Source: CAYFJO01 sp964343305 (GTDB taxonomy: Bacteria; Planctomycetota; Planctomycetia; Pirellulales; Pirellulaceae). Taken from it: 5,460 bases of DNA. Made by a program: the position numbers and the translations under genes. The notes beneath the pieces were generated by a model, which did no database searches, was not told the origin of the DNA, and was given only the letters and a program-made list of their open reading frames with translations. The stretch covers positions 1-5,460 of the forward strand of contig CAYFJO010000632.1 in the NCBI GenBank assembly GCA_964343305.1. The letters are read 5' to 3'. Shown here one piece after another: positions 1 to 5,460 of this stretch (positions are counted from its first letter, which is position 1; each line of letters opens with the position of its first letter).

Positions 1-107
1 GGTTGTAGCGCGAGGTCGGGCAACGATGTTTCATCAAGTGCCGACTGAGCGGCGATGGCCCGCGGCAGCAACAGTGCAAAGAGAACGAGACTTGGTTTTC
101 GTTTCAT
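1..107 (-). CDS. Start of an exported protein of unknown function (partial, runs off left edge)
   Basis: Only the first 35 codons and part of a 36th are in the window. The protein begins MKRKPSLVLFALLLPRAIAA, a classic Sec signal peptide: a basic start (K2, R3, K4), a hydrophobic core around residues 6-14 and a likely cleavage after A-I-A-A near residue 20. The mature part begins QSALDETSLPDLALQ, which is too short for a family call. The start at 107 is well supported because an in-frame TGA sits three codons upstream (117-119), leaving no room for an earlier start. A weak GAGA lies about 7 bases before the ATG. The gene starts 22 bases after the stop of the 827-residue DUF4838 gene on the same strand, so it is probably the next gene of the operon. 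Export fits a role alongside its secreted neighbours, but the function cannot be read from this fragment. Confidence 0.82.
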   Translation of the reverse strand, partial: MKRKPSLVLFALLLPRAIAAQSALDETSLPDLALQ

Positions 108-129
108 GGTGTTATCTCAATTGCGTCCG

Positions 130-2613
130 TCACCGCACGTAGATTCTGGAGAACATCAGCGGCACGTGGAATGACTTTGCATCGGGACCGAGAGGTGAGA
201 ACGCCGACGTCTCGACGGACTCCGTTCCGGAGCGTTTGCGGAACAGGTTGAAATACCACGGCAGACTGCTGCCCTTGCCGGATTTCAGCGCATCCGCTTT
301 GGATTCGAATGGCCGGACGCCAATGATCTGGTGCAGTGGATCCTCGTCGGATGCGGTGACCGGCAGTCGAATTTCGACGGACCAGAAATCCCTGTCGATA
401 TGCGCCGCGACTTCCGCCTGCGATGACCATTCGTACGCGCGACCCTGCTTCAGCGTAACGCCGCGGTCGAGGTCGATCATTGCGCCGGCCGGATTTACGA
501 CAATCTGATAGTACGAATGCTTGTCGGTCTCGATGAGAAGTTCGAGGTGCTCGCCCTGCCAGATCGCGGGATCGTTGTTCTTCCTCGAGCCGATGACGGG
601 TGGTTCGTCTGGATCAAATTCACACCGGATTCCGAAATACAGACTGTCCTGCCACCAGCGACCCATAAACCGAGTTTCGTTCTTCGGCTTGGCTTTGGTG
701 TGCACGTGGCGGAGTGGCCGGGGATAGTTGTAAGCCGTCCAGAATTCCTCATCCAACTTGCCGTCCATCTTCAGGGAACCACGGACGTCTCGCCATTTGT
801 CTTTACCCATGTCGATCAGGCGATACTCCGGCAATCCTTCAGGCCGAGGCACATTGATCTGCCCTGCGCGGCTGCGGAACGTCGGCAGGAACTCTTCTAC
901 CATCGCGATGCGTCGACCGTAGACAGAATCCTTCGGAGCCGCCGACTTTGCCATGTCAAAGAGTTTCAGAGCTTGCGCCGCGATCTCACCGTCGGTGCCG
1001 AGCCGCGGGTATTCCTTCTCGCAGTGCTCGATGAACGCCTTCATCTCGCCAGCGGCTGGCCCGTAGAACTTTTCGTAGTATTCGTCGAGCAACGCATCGA
1101 CGTCCTGCTCGACGTCCCACCACAGCCGCGAAATCACCCACGCGTTCAAGTGGGCCATACCGGGATAATGCAGGCCGCCTTTGCCGCTGGAAATCCACAC
1201 GTCCTCTCGCCACGTCTGCCCGTGAGTCGCCTTCATCCCACGGTCTGCAACATGCGGCCAGTACTGAGGCCGATAGGCACCGCGATTGGTGAACGGCGTG
1301 TAGTTCAGCGTGACGGAGAGCGGATTCTTCGTCATCGCCTGCCATGATTTGCGAAGCTCGGCAGCAGCCTGATGGACGTCGTCATCCAGTTCGCGGACTG
1401 GCCGCCCGTTAGTGATCTGAACGAGCACGTTGTTCGGCAGCTTTTTGATCTTCAGCGGTGGCAGACGATATGTGCTGTAGGCTCCGCAGAAGACTTTTCG
1501 ATCCGGGTGAGTCTTAGCCAGTTCGTTCGCAACCCGGACGACGAACCCCCAGACATAGTCGGACGAAATACCGGACGGTCCCCGTTCGATCGTTGCCTGA
1601 TCGCGGCACAGGTCACACTGACAGTGATTGAATCCGTCGTGTGGCATGACCGAGATCATGGGGATGTCATAGTGGTCGAACATCAGCCGTGCGTAGGCGA
1701 CCACTTCCCGAAAGAAACCATCGGAAGAAAGGCACGCGTTCGCCGTTTTGCTGGAGTTGTCGCGTTTGCCGTTGGCCATCATCGCGTAGTACTCGGGATG
1801 AGCCGCACGTTGATCCGGATGCTCAGTGAGATGACGCTGACCGTGATGTAGGATGGCGTACTGCTTGTTGGCACCAATGCGCAGATACCACAGCGCGTCC
1901 TCAAGTTCATTCGACGAAATCAAAGGACGGCTGATGCTTCGCACTTTCCAGTCCGGCATCACCGTGCGATTGAACTTCGGCAACGCGATGCTGGTCTGCT
2001 TTGGAAGAATCTCGCCCAGTTCACCCGGCATGTACCAGCGCGAGCCGAGATGTCGAAGAAACGCGTACACGGCATTCAGCGAGCCGCGATGGTCGAAATT
2101 CCAGATGTCGAGTTGCCTGTTGTAGTCACGATAAATGCTCCTGCCGACCGGGTTCATCCACGGCTTCCCGGCGAGCTTCTCCCACTGGGCCTGTTTCTCG
2201 TTCGCCCATTGAGTGTGATGCCGCGCCCACGGTTCACGCGGTTCGAATTCCAGATCATTCCCAACCAGCGCGAGCCAGTTCTCGCCGGTAACCATTCTGA
2301 ACGCATCCCGCTCCAACCCGTCTGCGGAGACCCCCGCCCGACGCGCGTGCTCGCTGTCTCCAACGTAGATTCGGATCGCCGCCTGCTCTGTTGGCGCCGT
2401 GACAATCTCAAGTCGCGCGCTGGTGATCTTCGTCACGTACGTCTGCAACTCCTGAGCGCCGAACTCAGCAGCTCGCGTCGGCTTTCTGGCGACGACGATT
2501 TCAGCATTCGGCTCGCCGTTCCGGACGATGAACGGCGCCGAATACACAATATTGACGAACCCGGCGAAACCGATCGCGAAAAGGAAACACCTGAAGGGAA
2601 AGTTTATGTGCAT
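130..2613 (-). CDS. Secreted DUF4838 protein with GH67-type N-terminal domain and CBM9-like C-terminal domain
   Basis: This 827-residue exported protein is probably a polysaccharide-active enzyme or glycan-binding protein; its substrate is unknown. Seen in order: a signal peptide (residues 1 to about 25, ending NIVYS/A); an alpha-glucuronidase (GH67) N-terminal-like region, about 27-120; a variable linker, about 131-170; the strong motif WNFDHRGSLNAV (171-182) followed by RWYMPGELGEILPK (192-205); a DUF4838 core, about 220-585, holding D326-G327, the cysteine motif CQCDLC (331-336), E470-D471 and LDEYYEKFYGPAA (509-521); and a CBM9-like beta-sandwich, about 609-823, with the family-type entry MDGKLDEEFW (616-625), IWQGEHLEL (684-692) and WSVEIRLP (744-751). 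The start is the first possible one: an in-frame TGA lies 12 codons upstream with no ATG, GTG or TTG between. The ribosome site is only purine-rich (AGAAGAA). It lies 38 bases after a longer paralogue and ends SRIYVR, without the paralogue's helical tail. The family assignment is firm; catalysis is inferred, since no catalytic pair is established that I can point to. Confidence 0.93.
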   Translation of the reverse strand: MHINFPFRCFLFAIGFAGFVNIVYSAPFIVRNGEPNAEIVVARKPTRAAEFGAQELQTYVTKITSARLEIVTAPTEQAAIRIYVGDSEHARRAGVSADGLERDAFRMVTGENWLALVGNDLEFEPREPWARHHTQWANEKQAQWEKLAGKPWMNPVGRSIYRDYNRQLDIWNFDHRGSLNAVYAFLRHLGSRWYMPGELGEILPKQTSIALPKFNRTVMPDWKVRSISRPLISSNELEDALWYLRIGANKQYAILHHGQRHLTEHPDQRAAHPEYYAMMANGKRDNSSKTANACLSSDGFFREVVAYARLMFDHYDIPMISVMPHDGFNHCQCDLCRDQATIERGPSGISSDYVWGFVVRVANELAKTHPDRKVFCGAYSTYRLPPLKIKKLPNNVLVQITNGRPVRELDDDVHQAAAELRKSWQAMTKNPLSVTLNYTPFTNRGAYRPQYWPHVADRGMKATHGQTWREDVWISSGKGGLHYPGMAHLNAWVISRLWWDVEQDVDALLDEYYEKFYGPAAGEMKAFIEHCEKEYPRLGTDGEIAAQALKLFDMAKSAAPKDSVYGRRIAMVEEFLPTFRSRAGQINVPRPEGLPEYRLIDMGKDKWRDVRGSLKMDGKLDEEFWTAYNYPRPLRHVHTKAKPKNETRFMGRWWQDSLYFGIRCEFDPDEPPVIGSRKNNDPAIWQGEHLELLIETDKHSYYQIVVNPAGAMIDLDRGVTLKQGRAYEWSSQAEVAAHIDRDFWSVEIRLPVTASDEDPLHQIIGVRPFESKADALKSGKGSSLPWYFNLFRKRSGTESVETSAFSPLGPDAKSFHVPLMFSRIYVR

Positions 2614-2615
2614 GA

Positions 2616-2622
2616 TTCTTCT
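2616..2622 (-). promoter_or_regulatory. Weak purine-rich ribosome binding site of the 827-codon gene
   Basis: The sequence AGAAGAA ends two bases before the ATG at 2613. It is purine-rich but lacks the GGAGG core. The only GAGG in this 38-base gap lies about 27 bases upstream, too far to serve this start. The initiation may depend on ribosomes arriving from the preceding gene. This is a low-confidence call based on position and composition only. Confidence 0.3.
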
Positions 2623-2651
2623 TTTGGGTCTGGCTTCATTCCTCGTTCAGT

Positions 2652-5351
2652 CTACTGGGAGAGGCGCTCGGTCAGTTTCTCCGCGAGGTCTTGGTCGCCG
2701 AGGAGGCGGGCGCAGTTGGCGGCCCGCTCCAGGGCAAGGGTTTCCTGTTTTGGGGTGGCCTTCTTGTCATCCGCGAGGGCGAGGTAGATGGTGAGAGCTT
2801 CCGCGTGTTTCTTCTGGCGCGCGAGTTTGTTTGCCCGGGCACTTTCGATGATGTAGTCGGTGACCGAGGGATCGGCTTCGAACTGGTGGGAGCGTCCCTT
2901 GTAGAAGTGGCCGAATTTCATGGGGACGTGGAAGCTCTTCGTGGCCGTGGGCGCGAAGGCGGTGTGCTCGGTGTCGCCGTCGCGGACGCGCTGTCGGCAG
3001 AGGTTGATGTGCCAGGGCAAGTTGACCGTGGGCCGGTTTCCGATGACCCGGTGGTAGGGGTCGTTTTCATCGCGGGTCACGGGGATGCCGATTTCGACGA
3101 TCCAGTGGTCGTCGGCGATGTGGGTGGCGACCTCCGCCTGGGAGGACCAGCGCATGCGGTTGGCCTTGTTCATGCCGCGGTCCAGGTCGACGATGGCGCC
3201 GGCGGGGCTCACCGCGATCTGGTAGTAACTGTGGCGATCGGTTTCGAGGAGTATCTCGACGCAGTCACCGTACCAGATCGCGCTGTCCTCGTTTTTGCGG
3301 GCGGTGATGTTGAGGGGTTCGCCGGGTTTTTCCTCGCAGCGGATGGCGAAGTAGAGGGTGCCGCCGCGCCACTGGACCATGAAGGAGGTCCCGAGGGCGG
3401 GTGGTTCGCCGGTCTGGTTCTCGCGGAATTTCCCAGTGGAGGAAACGGGGATATTCTGCCAGGGAAGGTCGTCGAGTTTGCCGTCGATGACGATGGGTGT
3501 GACCGGATCGCTTCCGACCTTGCGCACTTTCGGAACCGGTCCGCGCTTTTGGGAGAGCATGGTGAGCCGGGTGCGAAGCTTTTCAAGAAAGTTGTCGATG
3601 AAGGCGAGGCGGCGGCCATAGACAGAATCGGGGGCCGCGGATTGCTTGGCGGCTTCGAAGAGTTCGAGGGCGCGGTTGGCTTTTTCGGCGTCATCACTCA
3701 TCGCGTACCAGTGCTCTTCACAGTAGGCAAAGAACGCCGCCATCATCGGTTCGGCCGCCGGCCCGTAGAAAAGCTCGACGTATTCATCCAAGAGGTCGCG
3801 GACGTCCCGGTCTTTGCCACCCCAGTACATGCGGGCCGTGAAATAGATGAGGAAGTGGTTGAGGCCGACGGCCTTGTCGCCAAAGTCCATCGTCAGCCAG
3901 ATGTCTTCACCGCGTGAAATGCCCTTGGTGGCGTTGATGCCGTCGCCGATGGCATGCGCATGGAAAACGGGGAGAAACCAGCTTCCGGTGAAGGGATAGT
4001 TCTCGAAAATCTCGACAGGGTTATCGGTTTTCTCGACCCAGGCTTCGCGGATGCGGCGGATGTTCTCCTGGTCAGGATCCTTGGGGCGACGCCCGCCCAC
4101 AATAATGACCTGAACGTTGGGTTCGAGTTTCTCGATGTTGCTGGGCGGTTCGGTATAAACGCCGTAGGCGCAGTTCGAGATCTTTTTGCCGGGGTGGGAT
4201 TTCGCGATCTCTTTCGCGACCCGGTTGACGAATCCCCAGACGTGATTGGAGAGCGTGCCGCGCGGGCCGAGTGCCGGGGATTCCTGGCCTTTGCAGAGTT
4301 CGCACTGGCAAATGGAAGTGTAGCCGTCCGGCGGCATCACGGAGACAGCGTCCATGTCAAAGTGGTCGAACTGGGCGCGAACGAAGCGAACAGTTTCGTG
4401 GAACAATTCGTCGTTGGAGTAACAGAGTTGGTTGTTTTTGACGTCCGGTTGGTTGTGACGCTTGCCGCCATAGAGCGCGAACCAGTCCGGATGGTTCTTC
4501 ATGGTGTGCTCGTTGTCGGTCATGTCGCGGAAACCGTGGGCGGCCTGACGACCATATTCACGGCGCACGCCGAGACGGAAACCCCACATCATCACCTCGT
4601 GGCCGTCGACAGAAGGACGGAACTGGAAGGTGCGCAGCGCGAAATCGGGATGCACGGTGCGATCAATCGCGGGGAGAGGAAGGGAGTTCAATTTCGGGAG
4701 GATTTCACCGATCTCCCCGGGCATATACCACCGGACCCCGAGATCGCGAAGGAAGCCGCAGACGGCGTTGAAGGAACCGCGTTCGTCGAAGTTCCAGACG
4801 TGGATGTTGCCGTCGGCGTTGGTCTTCTGCTCGTCGGGTGTTCCAAATGTTATCTGCCGCCCCGAGTAATGCTTGTGGAGCTGCTTGTGCGGGTAGCCCC
4901 AGTGTTTTCCGGTGATCTTGTTCCAGGCCTCCTGCATTTTGCCGCTGGCGTTGTCGTTGTTGTTGCGGGGCCAGGGTTCGATGGGAACGAAATCGGTGTC
5001 GTCGCCGATGAAGACCATCCAGTCGTCGCCGGAGACGATGCGGTAGGCGCCGTGGCCAAGCCCTTCGGCGGTGATGCCGATCGCGTCGGTGTGTTTGCTC
5101 GCGCCGATATAGAGTTTGACGGGTTGGTCGCCGGAGGGATCCGTCAGGACTTCCAAACGGGCGCCGGTGATTTTTTCGAGGTAGGATTGCAACTCGCGGG
5201 CGGCGAGGCGCTGCGTTCGCATCGGGGTATCGGAGATGATGATCTCGGCCCGCGGTACGCCGTTTTCGATGATGAAGGATTCGGCAAAGCCCTGAATCGG
5301 AAACGCCGTCAGGCCGAGTGCAAGTAACAGTGTTGCGACAGTTGTATTCAT
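2652..5351 (-). CDS. Secreted DUF4838 protein with GH67-type N-terminal domain, CBM9-like domain and TPR-like tail
   Basis: This 899-residue exported protein is a paralogue of the next gene downstream. In order: a signal peptide (1 to about 23, ending GFA/ES); a GH67 N-terminal-like region, about 25-122; a variable segment, about 130-185, longer than in the paralogue; WNFDERGSFNAV (186-197) and RWYMPGEIGEILPK (207-220); a DUF4838 core, about 235-600, with D342-G343, CQCELC (348-353), E482-D483 and LDEYVELFYGPAA (521-533); a CBM9-like domain, about 618-815, with VIDGKLDDLPW (621-631), IWYGDCVEI (692-700) and WIVEIGIP (750-757); and a helical tail, about 821-899, resembling two TPR units, with LARQKKHAEALTIYLALAD (843-861) and CARLLGDQDLAEKL (880-893). 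The start is fixed by an in-frame TGA five codons upstream, which is the stop of the preceding gene. No good Shine-Dalgarno is seen. Third codon positions favour C more than in the paralogue. A role in processing a complex glycan is inferred from the domains; the substrate and the catalytic residues are unknown. Confidence 0.93.
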   Translation of the reverse strand: MNTTVATLLLALGLTAFPIQGFAESFIIENGVPRAEIIISDTPMRTQRLAARELQSYLEKITGARLEVLTDPSGDQPVKLYIGASKHTDAIGITAEGLGHGAYRIVSGDDWMVFIGDDTDFVPIEPWPRNNNDNASGKMQEAWNKITGKHWGYPHKQLHKHYSGRQITFGTPDEQKTNADGNIHVWNFDERGSFNAVCGFLRDLGVRWYMPGEIGEILPKLNSLPLPAIDRTVHPDFALRTFQFRPSVDGHEVMMWGFRLGVRREYGRQAAHGFRDMTDNEHTMKNHPDWFALYGGKRHNQPDVKNNQLCYSNDELFHETVRFVRAQFDHFDMDAVSVMPPDGYTSICQCELCKGQESPALGPRGTLSNHVWGFVNRVAKEIAKSHPGKKISNCAYGVYTEPPSNIEKLEPNVQVIIVGGRRPKDPDQENIRRIREAWVEKTDNPVEIFENYPFTGSWFLPVFHAHAIGDGINATKGISRGEDIWLTMDFGDKAVGLNHFLIYFTARMYWGGKDRDVRDLLDEYVELFYGPAAEPMMAAFFAYCEEHWYAMSDDAEKANRALELFEAAKQSAAPDSVYGRRLAFIDNFLEKLRTRLTMLSQKRGPVPKVRKVGSDPVTPIVIDGKLDDLPWQNIPVSSTGKFRENQTGEPPALGTSFMVQWRGGTLYFAIRCEEKPGEPLNITARKNEDSAIWYGDCVEILLETDRHSYYQIAVSPAGAIVDLDRGMNKANRMRWSSQAEVATHIADDHWIVEIGIPVTRDENDPYHRVIGNRPTVNLPWHINLCRQRVRDGDTEHTAFAPTATKSFHVPMKFGHFYKGRSHQFEADPSVTDYIIESARANKLARQKKHAEALTIYLALADDKKATPKQETLALERAANCARLLGDQDLAEKLTERLSQ

Positions 5352-5363
5352 AAGATGTGTCTT

Positions 5364-5460
5364 TCAGTTCTGGTCGAGATCCTTCACATTGTTCGGTTTC
5401 CATTTGGGATTGGGATGATCCGGATGCAGGCCGATCATTCGCGGTGTTGCTCCCCGTACA
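5364..5460 (-). CDS. C-terminal end of an unrecognised gene (partial, enters from right edge)
   Basis: A reading frame enters from the right edge and runs 31 codons to a TGA at 5364-5366, ending PNPKWKPNNVKDLDQN. Its stop lies 12 bases before the ATG of the 899-codon gene, in the same frame and on the same strand, a spacing typical of operon partners. The residue mix (two HP pairs, PNPKW, and a polar charged end) looks like an ordinary protein tail rather than a shadow frame, and the alternative frame through this stretch continues into the antisense-like shadow of the next gene. I do not recognise the family from so little sequence. A secreted enzyme such as a sulfatase or glycosidase would suit the neighbourhood, but nothing in the fragment proves it. 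Confidence 0.62.
   Translation of the reverse strand, partial: VRGATPRMIGLHPDHPNPKWKPNNVKDLDQN

Noticed and set aside
517..1347. A + strand open frame of 276 codons opposite the 827-codon gene
   Set aside because: It lies wholly within the conserved minus-strand coding region, has no family-like motifs, and starts without a ribosome site or promoter that I can see.
2604..2639. An 11-codon minus-strand leader-like ORF (MKPDPKEESCT) overlapping the start of the 827-codon gene
   Set aside because: It has a GAGG nearby, but only one base before its ATG, too close for normal initiation. There is no attenuator-type structure, so it is most likely chance.
2691..3917. Long + strand open frame (408 codons) opposite the 899-codon gene
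   Set aside because: Its translation is dominated by G, V, A and D, as expected from the complement of C-ending codons, and has no recognisable domain. The minus strand over the same bases encodes clear CBM9-like and DUF4838 motifs.
3954..5327. Second long + strand open frame (457 codons) opposite the same gene
   Set aside because: It is another compositional shadow rich in V, G, A and D. The minus-strand frame carries a signal peptide and conserved motifs shared with the neighbouring paralogue.
5352..5366. The idea that the upstream fragment and the 899-codon gene are one gene broken by a TGA stop
   Set aside because: The frames match, but a complete signal peptide follows directly at the ATG, and the paralogue starts the same way. 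A genuine stop between two genes is far more likely.
4705..5403. Minus-strand open frame of 232 codons overlapping the N-terminus of the 899-codon gene
   Set aside because: It is rich in R, H and Q and has no signal peptide or domain. The overlapping frame encodes the signal peptide and GH67-type N-terminal region with a paralogue next door.

Overview
The window looks like part of one minus-strand operon of secreted carbohydrate-active proteins. It holds two complete large genes (827 and 899 codons), with the start of a third gene at the left edge and the end of a fourth at the right edge. All four read right to left, and the gaps between them are only 12, 38 and 22 bases. I see no terminator hairpin or convincing internal promoter in those gaps, so co-transcription is the simplest reading; the operon promoter would lie beyond position 5460.

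Region by region, in transcription order: 5460-5364 is the last 31 codons of an unrecognised gene. 5351-2652 is a signal-peptide protein with a GH67-type N-terminal domain, a DUF4838 domain, a CBM9-like domain and a C-terminal TPR-like helical tail. 2613-130 is a shorter paralogue with the same core architecture but no helical tail. 107-1 is the start of another exported protein, of which only the signal peptide and a few mature residues are visible.

The two large proteins are divergent tandem paralogues. They share near-identical anchor motifs but differ in several loops, in codon and base composition, and at the C-terminus. DUF4838 proteins with a CBM9-like module resemble polysaccharide-processing enzymes, but I know of no assigned substrate. 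A reasonable working model is two related exported proteins acting on one complex glycan, with the flanking genes in the same uptake or degradation cluster.

The organism is probably a moderately GC-rich Gram-negative bacterium. DUF4838-CBM9 proteins in multi-gene sets, the lack of strong Shine-Dalgarno sequences and the many signal peptides would suit the Planctomycetota-Verrucomicrobiota-Lentisphaerota/Kiritimatiellota group. That placement is inferred from family distribution, not from a phylogenetic marker. No RNA genes, mobile elements, CRISPR arrays or integration sites were seen.
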